Source of the DNA: an uncultured bacterium
GTDB taxonomy: Bacteria > Myxococcota_A > Bradymonadia > Bradymonadales > Bradymonadaceae
NCBI GenBank assembly: GCA_937981985.1
Contig: CALJNB010000048.1
Span: 1 to 38,512 of the forward strand
DNA: 38,512 bases
Direction of reading: 5' to 3'
Shown one piece after another: positions 1 through 8,041 of the stretch. The notes under the pieces are model-generated. The model worked only from the letters and a program-made list of their open reading frames with translations, was not told the DNA's origin and ran no database searches. A program made the position numbers and the translations under genes. The stretch's first letter is position 1, and the number at the start of each line of letters is the position of its first letter.

Positions 1-570
1 CTCAGCCGACATCGCACTCGGACCGCGACGCGTGATATCTTTTAGGGTCTCGCCGGTAGACGTTATTTCATACCAGTCTGTCGAAGCCTCAACGGTGTTA
101 CTGGGGTTAGTCACTAGAAAGCCAAAAATACCACCGGCAATAATACCGATGACGACAACTGCCAGCGTTTTTGAACTTTTAAACTCAATCATCTGAAAAG
201 GTACCGCAACGCTTGCGATAATGAGACCGAAGAAGAAGGCCCCCATAACCGTTGGGAAACGTTCCATCAGGTAGGGGATGAAAAAACTCCCCACACCCAA
301 AGCTGTGATGATACCCAAGACCAGTGGAATCAAAAAAGCTAAGTTGAGCTTTCCGAATTCTTCAAAGAGCACTTTTTTGTCAGCGTCCGTCCGACCGTTT
401 TTTAGAAATGTAATAAGTGAAAAAAGAGGCTTGGGTGTCACCGCGTTAATCGACTTAAGCAGATCGTGGTAGACGCCCAAAATAAGCGCCAAGGTTCCAC
501 CACTTACACCAGGAATAACATCGGCAATACCCATGCAGATTCCCTTCAGATAAATCACCAATTTTTCCAT
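1..570 (-). CDS. DUF368 family membrane protein (PopT-type polyprenyl-phosphate translocase), 3' end cut by window edge
   Basis: I translated the reverse strand from the ATG at 570 and it stays open for 190 codons to the left edge. The N-terminus contains the hallmark DUF368 stretch KGICMGIADVIPGVSGGTLA, then membrane segments around residues 75-95, 100-120 and 125-150. Family knowledge: DUF368/PopT proteins return undecaprenyl phosphate across the inner membrane for recycling in wall and glycan synthesis. The C-terminal part lies outside the window, so overall length cannot be judged. No strong Shine-Dalgarno is visible before the ATG; the nearest purine stretch is a weak AAGTAGAA. The family assignment rests on the motif and is good; the transport role is by homology. 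Confidence 0.85.
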   Translation of the reverse strand, partial: MEKLVIYLKGICMGIADVIPGVSGGTLALILGVYHDLLKSINAVTPKPLFSLITFLKNGRTDADKKVLFEEFGKLNLAFLIPLVLGIITALGVGSFFIPYLMERFPTVMGAFFFGLIIASVAVPFQMIEFKSSKTLAVVVIGIIAGGIFGFLVTNPSNTVEASTDWYEITSTGETLKDITRRGPSAMSAE

Positions 571-633
571 TTTATTCTACTTTTTAGGAGTGCCTTCCTT
601 ACTGCGATTTGTGTTCCGAATCAAGCTCCGCGA

Positions 634-825
634 TTAAGACTTGCTTATGCACTTTGTATTTACACAGGACTTGAGTGCTTCTTCAATGAAGCGATCTAGT
701 CGACGATCGAAATCAAAAGAAACATCGATCCTTTGACTATCTATAGCAAGATCTAATATTGCGCCATTCCGGCGAGGTGGTCGATACGGTACCCTTTTTC
801 GATTAGCGCATCGACCGCATCTTTA
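634..825 (-). pseudogene. Open frame without a start codon, possible gene remnant
   Basis: A minus-strand frame, different from that of the Imm51-like gene it overlaps, is open for about 64 codons and ends at TAA (634-636). It has no ATG, GTG or TTG. The C-terminal part reads like real protein, with the amphipathic segment DFDRRLDRFIEEALK. It may be the truncated 3' end of a lost gene or chance. I recognise no family. Confidence 0.2.
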
Positions 826-1127
826 TCAACCATTCTGATGAAATGTAATACCCGTTTTAGTGCGTCTAAATTCGAACTCCTGACTACAAAACATGAATAT
901 TCGGAGTCATACTCCAGAGCGGACTCGTGTTGTGGCGTCAATTCTTCGATAAATGCACGTATCACCGATTCCCAGAGTGCTCCTGTTATGGGGTATCCCA
1001 AACTTTTTACACAATCCATTTTTTCATAAAACTCATCCCAAACCAGACAGTACATCGGCGGGTCCGAATTCTCACCGCAGATGTGGAGGCCGGCAGGAGC
1101 CCAATTGAAATTATCTTCGGGTTTCAT
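753..1127 (-). CDS. Imm51-like immunity protein
   Basis: A 124-residue acidic cytoplasmic-looking protein with no signal peptide. The middle and C-terminus follow the pattern I associate with immunity protein 51: a GYPITGALWESVIRAF segment, an acidic FDPEAG-like strand (here LEYDSEYSCFVV) and a final SSNLDALKRVLHFIRM helix. Imm51 proteins protect against nuclease or other polymorphic toxins, usually encoded directly upstream. No toxin gene is visible here: upstream is a broken lipoprotein gene and downstream a start-less open frame. The ATG has a good ribosome binding site (GAGAGAG about 4 bases ahead). It may be an orphan immunity gene left after toxin loss, or a domain family member recruited for another use. 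The family call is from pattern recall, not a search. Confidence 0.5.
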   Translation of the reverse strand: MKPEDNFNWAPAGLHICGENSDPPMYCLVWDEFYEKMDCVKSLGYPITGALWESVIRAFIEELTPQHESALEYDSEYSCFVVRSSNLDALKRVLHFIRMVDKDAVDALIEKGYRIDHLAGMAQY

Positions 1128-1183
1128 ATTCTCTCTCGCATCAAAATGATGACAACAATCATATCAGCTTTTGCTCCTGCAAC

Positions 1184-1670
1184 TTATTTTTGGCTTTTTG
1201 TTATCACTACTCTAGAAGTCACAAATCTATCACAAATCACACCGTCGAATATTTCATTCCAACGCCGTCTCCTATATTGGTAACCGAAGAGTCTAGCGTC
1301 GATCGCTTCGGGACGTTTTTGATTTGAAAGCAAGGTTATATCGTCTGCGCATTCGCGTTCCAAAGCGGACTCCTGCGGAGAATCTTGCGTTGTTGGTTTC
1401 CCCCAAGGCAAACCGTGCGAACCGCCTTTTGCAGTCAACCCAATGGTATATATTTCTTGTCGACCGACCAAGACATCTAGAGAACCTACCATCGTCTGTA
1501 CTCCGACGTATTTTGAATCAACAAAGGCCGTTCCAGGTCACCGGTCTTTCAACTGTTTTAGCGCTTTGGGGAGTAGGTATATTAGGGTTTGAACACGCGA
1601 CGAACGAAGAAAGGATAGCGATACCACAGATGTTTTCCATGATACGGCAAGAAGGTTGTCTATTCATCAT
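1184..1670 (-). pseudogene. Small lipoprotein gene broken by a +1 frameshift
   Basis: From ATG 1670 the minus strand encodes a short N-terminus with a lipoprotein signal (GIAILSSFVAC) followed by a Ser/Pro/Thr-rich linker, then stops at TGA 1518-1520 after 50 codons. Skipping one base around 1525-1535 moves into a second frame that stays open to 1184 for over 110 more codons (TAFVDSKYVGVQTMVGSLDV and onward). Neither part makes a sensible protein alone: the first is only a signal plus linker, and the second lacks a ribosome binding site at its ATG (1492). Joined, they would give a lipoprotein of about 160 residues. No slippery heptamer is visible at the junction, so an inactivating indel or an assembly error is more likely than programmed frameshifting. 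The gene lies 15 bases downstream of another lipoprotein gene, suggesting co-transcription. No family recognised. Confidence 0.4.
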
Positions 1671-1685
1671 GAAGTTCCAAGTGAT

Positions 1686-2312
1686 TTAGGGGTAAGCGGT
1701 TTTACCGGGGAACGCAGATCGAATTAATTTCCGTGTATAGTCGTGCCAAGGTCTCAAACCTTGTGGAGATTTTCGTAGCGTTCCCTGCCACATAAAGAGA
1801 GTCTCCTTTTTTTCACCACTACATTTTAGTTGATAGCCGGCGCCATCAAAGACCTTCTTTTGATCAGATTGTTCATCGACACATAAAGATGTCGTTAGAC
1901 TTATCGCCTCTTTACAAACATCGTCACCTCTTTTTTCGTCCATCTTAGATAAAAATTCACTTATGAGCTTATTTCCCTGCGTATGACGGCTCAGAATAAG
2001 TGTCTTTTTCTCACAATCTAACTTCAAGACTTCAACGGGTGCGTCTTGCTTACCGCCAACGATTTGATAGGCAAACTGGTTATATTTGGATGTCTTTACG
2101 TTTGTAGCATCCATCGCACCAGACTGCATCATTTCAAGATCGGAAAGCTTTGGTGTATCTGTTCCCGAATCTATTGGCGTTTTAGAGGCCTCGCTAACAT
2201 CATTTTTCTTAACCACTGTTTCAGATGATTCATCTTTAACATTCAAGTCTTTTCCTCCAAAGCATCCAAAAAGAGAAAAAAGTACAATTAGATAGATGTT
2301 AGTCGCGTTCAT
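1686..2312 (-). CDS. Predicted lipoprotein, function unknown
   Basis: I place the start at ATG 2312 (MNATNIYLIV), which puts the lipobox LFGC at residues 14-17; an upstream in-frame TTG at 2318 adds two residues only. The mature protein begins with a charged, Ser/Thr-rich linker of about 55 residues that probably spans from the membrane, followed by a compact domain with five cysteines (for example LDCEKKTLIL, DDVCKEAI, TTSLCVDE, LKCSG) that could form disulfides in the periplasm. The C-terminus is basic. The next gene, a broken lipoprotein, starts 15 bases downstream. No known domain recognised. Confidence 0.65.
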   Translation of the reverse strand: MNATNIYLIVLFSLFGCFGGKDLNVKDESSETVVKKNDVSEASKTPIDSGTDTPKLSDLEMMQSGAMDATNVKTSKYNQFAYQIVGGKQDAPVEVLKLDCEKKTLILSRHTQGNKLISEFLSKMDEKRGDDVCKEAISLTTSLCVDEQSDQKKVFDGAGYQLKCSGEKKETLFMWQGTLRKSPQGLRPWHDYTRKLIRSAFPGKTAYP

Positions 2313-2368
2313 CGTCAAGTCTCTGCATTCAAATTAGTGCGCTTCAAAGTATCTACTTCTTCTGTCGA

Positions 2369-3697
2369 TTAAGCAAATCTATTGCTCGTAACAGGAGAAC
2401 TTTCCCAGAACTGCGGACGTTCGATCGTACCTAAAAACGCGGTCGGCTTAAGCCCCAGATCTAACACACTATTAGTAAACTTAAGGACCATATCCTCGGC
2501 TTCCTCACCTTCTTGCTGGCTCTGCTTCTGCGTTAGAATACGCTTTGCAATATCCGCGGCAGGTGCATCATCTGCGGCTTGAACCTGAGGTTCTCCATCT
2601 TTATTCCAAGTCTGCTTTTCGGCCCACGGACTGATATTGACCTGACACTGAAAGGTATGAAAATCGGGTGAGAAGAAAGGAGGACTGACCCAATTCACAA
2701 CATGAGTAAATAAAATTTGGTTCGCTTGTTTATGAAACAACGATTCCAAAGTTTCCGTAGAAAGTTCGGATAAGTCATAAGTAACAACCAAACCCGTTTC
2801 GGTGGGCGTATCTTCGTAAAAAGAAAAGGGGCAGCCAAAGTACTCCGCAGCAGCGCGACCCAAAATTTCTGAGGCGCGATCTTTGGGTGCCATGACCTTG
2901 GGAACATCAAAAGAAGTCGCTGAAAGAATCGTTTTCAGCTTTCGTATTCCTTCCATACAGAGTTCTTCAGAGTCTTGAATGTAGGCGTAGCGACCGTGCA
3001 TGCCTTCCTCAAAACCGTAAGGGGAGACATGGAGAAGAATCGAACCGGTGGTGACAAATTGCCAGGTACGTAAATCATGTTCGCTAATGTCACCGAAGGT
3101 TGAAATTCGATGAAGAAAAGTATCAATTCTAGCGGCCATGAACTCTTCCTCCTCGCCGCTTGGCTTCAGTGGATACTTCTCCAAAGAAGCCTTCGTTTTC
3201 TTGATATCTTGGGTCATGATTCCGGCAAATGCGTTCAAATATCTAAAGATGAATGTGTCGGCTAAAAGGTGTTCATAAGTCTCAAACACGTTCACAATTT
3301 CAGCGGAAAACCCGGACCGATCTAATGCGGCAATATATTCCGAAATGACGTTCGGATTTCCAGGTTCAAGTTCGTCCGTACGTTGAAAAATAAGCGCGGA
3401 AATTTTGGGCAATCCCACATCAATAAGTTCGTAGCCAAAATCGTACAAGCTTTGAACATCGTTATAACCAAAGGCAACACGTTGCACCGTTTCTGAAAAT
3501 TCGGCGCCCACTACTTCATTTGCGATAATAGAAAAAAGGTCCCAAGTGTTAGTCCAATCCTCTGGAGCAACTTTATTGGGAAACGATATGAAAGAACGAA
3601 TCATTTGAAAGGCTTCCATCGGATCGGTATCGACTATCTCTTTTGCGTTTTCAAAAGCTTCAACCCTATTTTCTTCAACTGTTTTTTTATTGCTCAT
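2369..3697 (-). CDS. Uncharacterised TPR-like cytoplasmic protein
   Basis: A 442-residue protein with no signal peptide or membrane helix. The first half is alpha-helical and TPR/HEAT-like (repeated helix pairs such as PNVISEYIAALDRSGF and VNVFETYEHLLADTF). The second half is mixed, with GSILLHVSPYGFEEGMHGRY, a VVTYDLSEL strand and a Glu/Gln-rich linker near residue 395. I recognise no family. A GTG at 3721 would give 8 more residues, but its AAGGAG sits only 2 bases away. The ATG at 3697 lies 2 bases after the upstream lipoprotein stop, which fits translational coupling, so I prefer it. Sharing an operon with a secreted lipoprotein suggests a joint, unknown role. Confidence 0.7.
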   Translation of the reverse strand: MSNKKTVEENRVEAFENAKEIVDTDPMEAFQMIRSFISFPNKVAPEDWTNTWDLFSIIANEVVGAEFSETVQRVAFGYNDVQSLYDFGYELIDVGLPKISALIFQRTDELEPGNPNVISEYIAALDRSGFSAEIVNVFETYEHLLADTFIFRYLNAFAGIMTQDIKKTKASLEKYPLKPSGEEEEFMAARIDTFLHRISTFGDISEHDLRTWQFVTTGSILLHVSPYGFEEGMHGRYAYIQDSEELCMEGIRKLKTILSATSFDVPKVMAPKDRASEILGRAAAEYFGCPFSFYEDTPTETGLVVTYDLSELSTETLESLFHKQANQILFTHVVNWVSPPFFSPDFHTFQCQVNISPWAEKQTWNKDGEPQVQAADDAPAADIAKRILTQKQSQQEGEEAEDMVLKFTNSVLDLGLKPTAFLGTIERPQFWESSPVTSNRFA

Positions 3698-3699
3698 TT

Positions 3700-4089
3700 T
3701 TATTCGGGGACTGATGCCCACATCTCCTTAAGGGAACATGTTTTTATGCCTTCTGCATCCAAAGCCGTTTGAAACATTTGCACTCTCTCATCAGCTGAAA
3801 CTTCGCCCATTGTTGCAAATAGCGCTTTAACTTCGGGATTGGTTAATTGCGCATCGATAGCTTTGGCCATTTCGGCGGCCCTATCCTCGGGAGTCATCTC
3901 TTGAAATCTCGGCTCCGTAGGAACTTCACAAATAATTTTAAGCCCTTCTGCCTTTGTTTGAGATTCAGATTCCATTTGCGATTCAGCTTGGACCACGGGT
4001 TCAGTTGCTGGCTGATCATCGGGTGTTGGGTCCCCGGTGGATTTACAAGCACTAAGAGCGAGCAAAACGGTACAAAAAAATCGAATCAT
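3700..4089 (-). CDS. Predicted small lipoprotein
   Basis: A 129-residue protein with a classic lipoprotein signal: MIRFFCTVLLALSAC, lipobox LSAC at residues 12-15. An acidic Pro/Gln/Ser-rich linker of about 35 residues follows, then a small helical domain (TPEDRAAEMAKAID, NPEVKALFATMG, SADERVQMFQTALD) with two cysteines (IICEVP, KTCSL) likely to pair. The start ATG has AGGAAA 7 bases upstream. It is followed after 2 bases by the uncharacterised 442-residue gene, so the two are probably co-translated. The 111 bases downstream of moaE's stop, up to this gene's start region, show no clear terminator or promoter. No family recognised. Confidence 0.7.
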   Translation of the reverse strand: MIRFFCTVLLALSACKSTGDPTPDDQPATEPVVQAESQMESESQTKAEGLKIICEVPTEPRFQEMTPEDRAAEMAKAIDAQLTNPEVKALFATMGEVSADERVQMFQTALDAEGIKTCSLKEMWASVPE

Positions 4090-4200
4090 GATATTTTCCT
4101 AATAGATAAAGTTAAGCGTTCACCCAAACACCATCTAATAACTCTGTCGAAAAGTCGATCCGAAAAATAAGCTACCGTCGACGTCGTGACGCATCGATAC

Positions 4201-4608
4201 CTAAGGCCCCCAACCCACCCATTCACTTCCGTCTTCTCCTACTTCTTTTTTCCAAATCGGAACTTCTTCTTTTAGGCGATCGATTATTCGAGAACATGCA
4301 TCAAATGCATCAGCTCGGTGGGGGGAAGATACTGCGATCGTTACAGCGATGTCCCCGATCTCCAGTCTCCCGAAACGGTGAGAGATCGCAACCCATATAT
4401 CGCGGCTGGCGACTACCTCAACTGCAACCTCCTCCAACTTCTTAAGTGCCATTTCCTCGTAGGCTTCGTATTCCAGATAGGCCACTTTTTTATCGCCCGT
4501 GTGGTTGCGGACGATTCCTTCGAATAAAACAATCGCACCTGCCTCGCCGCGATCGACTTTCCTTCGAAGGAGATCACTATCGATTTTGTCCTTGGAAACC
4601 TGAAACAT
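4201..4608 (-). CDS. moaE: Molybdopterin synthase catalytic subunit MoaE
   Basis: MoaE adds two sulfurs, carried as thiocarboxylate on MoaD, to precursor Z (cPMP) to make molybdopterin. Length (135 residues) and motifs fit the family: FEGIVRNHTGDKKV near residue 29, LEYEAYEEMA near 45, the HRFGRLEIGD segment near 77, VSSPHRADAFDACSR near 92, and the C-terminal VPIWKKEVGEDGSEWVGW with the conserved active-site lysine pair. The ATG follows the moaD stop with no intervening base, and its ribosome binding site is formed by the last two moaD codons, so the subunits should be made in coupled amounts. Other moa genes are not in the window. Confidence 0.93.
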   Translation of the reverse strand: MFQVSKDKIDSDLLRRKVDRGEAGAIVLFEGIVRNHTGDKKVAYLEYEAYEEMALKKLEEVAVEVVASRDIWVAISHRFGRLEIGDIAVTIAVSSPHRADAFDACSRIIDRLKEEVPIWKKEVGEDGSEWVGWGP

Positions 4609-4857
4609 TTATCCTCCGGCCACCGGCGGAATAACGCCGATTTCATCTCCATCGGCGATCTCGCTTTCTAAGGAAACAAAAGACATGTTTTTCGCGAAAC
4701 GAAGATATTGTCTTTTACCCGTCAATTTGGGGTAGGTGGTTTCAAGATGAGTCCACAAAGAATCAAGCGTAGGACTGTCGAGATCAGCAAGATCAATATC
4801 GAGCTCTTCCTTGCCAATTAACTCTTTGATGATTGCAAAACATTTGATTCGAACCAT
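4609..4857 (-). CDS. moaD: Molybdopterin synthase sulfur-carrier subunit MoaD
   Basis: An 82-residue beta-grasp protein ending in the diagnostic Gly-Gly (VIPPVAGG), the site of adenylation and thiocarboxylation by MoeB-type enzymes. The ubiquitin-like pattern is clear: MVRIKCFAIIKELIG, a middle LDSLWTHLETTYP helix, and ADGDEIGVIPPVAGG at the end. It begins 3 bases after the dnaB stop with AAGG in the dnaB tail as ribosome binding site, and is directly followed by moaE. Translation of dnaB, moaD and moaE is therefore likely coupled. Confidence 0.92.
   Translation of the reverse strand: MVRIKCFAIIKELIGKEELDIDLADLDSPTLDSLWTHLETTYPKLTGKRQYLRFAKNMSFVSLESEIADGDEIGVIPPVAGG
4612..4617 (-). promoter_or_regulatory. 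moaE ribosome binding site made of the moaD Gly-Gly codons
   Basis: The last two moaD codons are GGA GGA, immediately followed by TAA and then the moaE ATG. These six bases are a near-perfect Shine-Dalgarno 3-4 bases from the start, so the functionally essential C-terminal diglycine also serves as translation signal for the partner subunit. Confidence 0.7.
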
Positions 4858-4860
4858 GCG

Positions 4861-6243
4861 TCAACCTTCAACCGGTCGGAAATTGTCAAAGCGCGTGTAC
4901 TCTCCGAAAAAACGTAAATCAACCGTTCCGGTTGGCCCGTTACGATGCTTACCGATGATGAGTTCGGCCAAACCTTTATTTTCAACATTATCAGGATTAT
5001 AAACTTCATCACGATAAACGAAGGTAATGATATCGGCATCTTGTTCGATCGCTCCTGATTCACGAAGATCAGAAATCATCGGCCGTTTATCGGCACGACT
5101 TTCCACACCGCGGTTCAACTGGGCCAAGGCGATCACAGGAATGTTTAATTCTTTTGCAACTGCTTTTAGATTTCGTGAAATTTCAGAAATTTCTTGCTCA
5201 CGACTTCCACTTTTAATTGATGATGCGCTTCCGCGCATCAATTGCAAATAATCGACAAATACGATTCCGATATCGTGCTCTGATTTTAGGCGGCGACATT
5301 TAGATCGAAATTCCATAATAGGTAGCGAGGGCGTATCATCCAAGAAGATCGAGGACTTACTCAGTTGGCCAGCAGCTTTGATAAGGCGAGCCCATTCTTG
5401 TTCGGACAAATTACCGCGACGTAATTTGGATTGATCAATCCTGGCAATACTGCACAACATACGTACTGCAAGCTGTGCGTTTGACATTTCCAATGAGAAG
5501 AATGCCGCGGGGACACCGCGTTCTACTGCAGCATGACTCAACATATTGAGTGCTAAACTCGTTTTTCCCATCGCGGGACGGGCGGCTATGATAATTAAAT
5601 CCGATGGTTGCCAGCCGGCAGTTTTCTCGTCCACATCGACAAAGCCGGATGAAATACCTGTGACATGTTCGGTCTTCTGATAAAGACTTTCGATTTGGGT
5701 GAATGCTTCTTTCACCACTTCTTTGATGGTTGAGTAATCGCGCTTCACACCCCGTTGGGTAATCTCAAAAAGCGCTCGCTCGGCATCGTCCATGAACGCT
5801 TCGACATCAGGAACATCATCGTAACACTGATGCATAAGTGTATCAGCGGTTGCGATAAAATCTCTCAAGGAAGATTTACGACGAACGATATTTCCGTAGT
5901 GACCCACGTTTGCAGCAGACGGAACTTCTGTAGAAAGTTCGTTGAGGTAACTCGGCCCTCCAATATCATCGAGCTTATCTTCGGCCAAAAGTTGATCGCC
6001 GATGGTGATCACATCAAGTGCCTCTCCCCTGGCTGCGATGTCGAGAATCGCTTTGTAAATGAGACGATGACTTTCGCGGAAAAAGTCGGTTGGACGAATC
6101 ATGGAAGCGATTTCATCGAGAACACGATTATCTAATAGAATGGCACCTAAAACCGACCGTTCAGCGTCGGTATTATGAGGCATGGTTCGCGAACCTTGAG
6201 GAGCCGAATATTGTTGTTCTTGATAATTTCGTGGGTCTGACAT
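4861..6243 (-). CDS. dnaB: Replicative DNA helicase DnaB
   Basis: Hexameric 5'-3' helicase that opens the replication fork and contacts primase and the polymerase clamp loader. The 460-residue length is typical. The N-terminal domain has PHNTDAERSVLGAILLD (22-38); the RecA-like core has Walker A ARPAMGKTS (221-229), FFSLEMSNAQL (248-258), the Walker B strand IVFVDYLQLM ending at Asp331, and the C-terminal LNRGVESRADKRPMISDLR with arginine-finger region. No intein or insertion is present. A GCGGA about 7 bases before ATG 6243 can serve as ribosome binding site. The 158 bases upstream hold no convincing promoter. It heads the dnaB-moaD-moaE string, an unusual pairing of replication with cofactor synthesis. 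Confidence 0.97.
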   Translation of the reverse strand: MSDPRNYQEQQYSAPQGSRTMPHNTDAERSVLGAILLDNRVLDEIASMIRPTDFFRESHRLIYKAILDIAARGEALDVITIGDQLLAEDKLDDIGGPSYLNELSTEVPSAANVGHYGNIVRRKSSLRDFIATADTLMHQCYDDVPDVEAFMDDAERALFEITQRGVKRDYSTIKEVVKEAFTQIESLYQKTEHVTGISSGFVDVDEKTAGWQPSDLIIIAARPAMGKTSLALNMLSHAAVERGVPAAFFSLEMSNAQLAVRMLCSIARIDQSKLRRGNLSEQEWARLIKAAGQLSKSSIFLDDTPSLPIMEFRSKCRRLKSEHDIGIVFVDYLQLMRGSASSIKSGSREQEISEISRNLKAVAKELNIPVIALAQLNRGVESRADKRPMISDLRESGAIEQDADIITFVYRDEVYNPDNVENKGLAELIIGKHRNGPTGTVDLRFFGEYTRFDNFRPVEG

Positions 6244-6401
6244 TCTAGTTCCGCTCTTTTGAAAACGTGGTCTAACACACCAAAATCAATCTGTCAGTTT
6301 TAGGAGGAAGACGATTAAATTAAACCTATCACACGTCATCCGCACCTGCTCCCCAAGATTCGCCCCCCCAGAGCAATTCCCTCAGGAACGCGGAAATTCG
6401 T

Positions 6402-6986
6402 CTATTTTTCCTTGGACTTTTTGTACTGGCTCATCGTAAATCGCATCACAATGAGCCCAGAATGATAGACCGTACCGATGCGGACTTCGCCACGATCAGA
6501 AACTTTTAATACCCACAATTTTCCGCCCTCACTCACTCTAATTTGAGCAAGTGCACCGCTATCTCGAAAAATAGAAACGCGCGTGGTGGAACCATAACGA
6601 TGGGTCAGTAAATCACTTTGCACCCCAACGGAACGTGTCTTATCCAATTTCGAAAAAGTGGTCTGGACATCTTGGAACACATTTTGGCTTCCTAACGCGA
6701 TCGCTAAGAGTTTTGTGGCCGTGGATGGAAGGTCCCGAGAAATCGCGAACGTGCCGACCTTAAAATTGCCGCTAAATAACTCGGCTTCGCCGAGATATTT
6801 TGTAATCGTTTTTTCTAGAACCGAAATTTCGATATTGTATTGGGAAGGAACACGATTTTTTAGCAACCTTTTCGATGCGAAATCAATCGGCGGCAATTTC
6901 GCGGAGGCACTTAAAGGTAGCAGAAGACCAAGAAGAAAGATCACGCATGAAAGAACGTACTTATTTCTATTTGAAATCATTTTCAT
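6402..6986 (-). CDS. Secreted protein of unknown function
   Basis: About 194 residues with a clear Sec signal peptide: basic start (ISNRNK), hydrophobic core VLSCVIFLLGLLLPL and an ASA-K cleavage site near residue 31. The mature part is mostly beta-strand with Ser/Thr-rich turns (TTRVSIFRDSGALAQIRV, GKLWVLKVSDRGEVRIG) and a Lys-rich tail; it looks like a small periplasmic protein. Its start overlaps the last codons of galU by about 20 bases, with ATG choices at 6986 and 6977-6980 and no good Shine-Dalgarno, so it probably depends on galU translation. That overlap suggests an envelope-glycan context, but no family is recognised. Confidence 0.6.
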   Translation of the reverse strand: MKMISNRNKYVLSCVIFLLGLLLPLSASAKLPPIDFASKRLLKNRVPSQYNIEISVLEKTITKYLGEAELFSGNFKVGTFAISRDLPSTATKLLAIALGSQNVFQDVQTTFSKLDKTRSVGVQSDLLTHRYGSTTRVSIFRDSGALAQIRVSEGGKLWVLKVSDRGEVRIGTVYHSGLIVMRFTMSQYKKSKEK

Positions 6987-7848
6987 CAAGAGACTTGATA
7001 TAGGTCCATAACTTTTTACTTAAATCGGGACGTCGTAATGCGGCATCAATATTGGCAGTGAGGTATCCGAACCTATCGCCTGTATCATGACGACGACCCG
7101 TGAACTTATATCCGATAAGGGCACGTTCTCGTGCGAGACGTTGTAACGCGTCAGTAAGTTGAATCTCACCTCCTGCTCCGACTTCAGTCTCCTCAAGATA
7201 AGTGAAAATTTCTGGAGGCAGAATGTATCGACCAATGATCGCCAAATTCGAGGGAGACTCGGCCGGTGCAGGTTTTTCAACCATCACGCGAACGCGCACA
7301 AGATCATCTTCCCAGGTTTCGCCGTCGATAATTCCGTAACGGGAAACCTCATCATCGGCGACTTGCAAAATAGAAACGACGCCTTCACCGTATTTATCAT
7401 AAACATCGATCAATTGCTTGGCGCAGGGTGGATCGGCGGAAATGATATCGTCAGGCAGAACAACCAAAAAGGGCTCGTCACCGATCACGTCTTTGGCTTG
7501 AAGGATTGCGTGACCGAGTCCCAATGGTTTCTTTTGGCGAACCGTAATCGTTCTAATCAAATTACTCGCCTTTTTTACCGCTTCGAGTTCTTTAGATTTT
7601 CCACGAGATTCGAGAATATTTTCTAGTTCATAGCTAAAATCGAAATGGTCCTCGATAGCTCCCTTACCTCGTCCTGTTATAAAGATGACCTCCTCAATTC
7701 CTGAGGCCATACATTCCTCTACGATCACCTGAATGGCGGGTACGTCGACGATCGGTAAAAGTTCTTTTGGAACGGATTTGGTGACAGGAAGTAAACGGGT
7801 ACCGAGACCGGCAACAGGAATAACAGCTTTACGGACTTTATTGGACAC
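6967..7848 (-). CDS. galU: UTP-glucose-1-phosphate uridylyltransferase GalU
   Basis: Makes UDP-glucose from UTP and glucose-1-phosphate, the precursor for surface polysaccharides and glycolipids. The 293 residues carry the nucleotidyltransferase signature KAVIPVAGLGTRLLPVTKS (7-25) with the following KELLPIVD, the LGLGHAI segment (KPLGLGHAILQAKD), the PDDI metal-binding motif in FLVVLPDDII, and EKPAP near residue 193. Start is GTG at 7848, preceded by GGAG with 5-base spacing. The gene is divergent from the aminotransferase at 8042; the 193-base gap must hold both promoters. Assignment is firm. Confidence 0.95.
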   Translation of the reverse strand: MSNKVRKAVIPVAGLGTRLLPVTKSVPKELLPIVDVPAIQVIVEECMASGIEEVIFITGRGKGAIEDHFDFSYELENILESRGKSKELEAVKKASNLIRTITVRQKKPLGLGHAILQAKDVIGDEPFLVVLPDDIISADPPCAKQLIDVYDKYGEGVVSILQVADDEVSRYGIIDGETWEDDLVRVRVMVEKPAPAESPSNLAIIGRYILPPEIFTYLEETEVGAGGEIQLTDALQRLARERALIGYKFTGRRHDTGDRFGYLTANIDAALRRPDLSKKLWTYIKSLDENDFK

Positions 7849-7977
7849 AAAGGCTCCAGTGAATGACAGAGAAATTTCTTGAGCTAGAAATAGTCTATAA
7901 TAATAGATTTAGGCAAGTACGATAAGCGTCGTCTTCCTAAATATGGGAAAAGTCAGCCAAAATACCCAAACTGCGTA

Positions 7978-8006
7978 TTGCCGGCCTTTGGGTTTGGCAT
8001 TATGAA
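7978..8006 (+). promoter_or_regulatory. Possible promoter of the class V aminotransferase gene
   Basis: TTGCCG (7978-7983) and TATGAA (8001-8006) are separated by exactly 17 bases, each matching 4 of 6 consensus positions of a sigma-70 type promoter, 36 bases ahead of the start codon. Judged by eye only. Confidence 0.35.
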
Positions 8007-8041
8007 TCGGGTTAAGCCTAAGTTACGAACAAGGAAAGATC

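Noticed and set aside
1324-1689. Plus-strand 121-codon frame
   Set aside because: It is antisense to the broken lipoprotein gene, whose signal peptide and lipobox make the minus strand the coding one.
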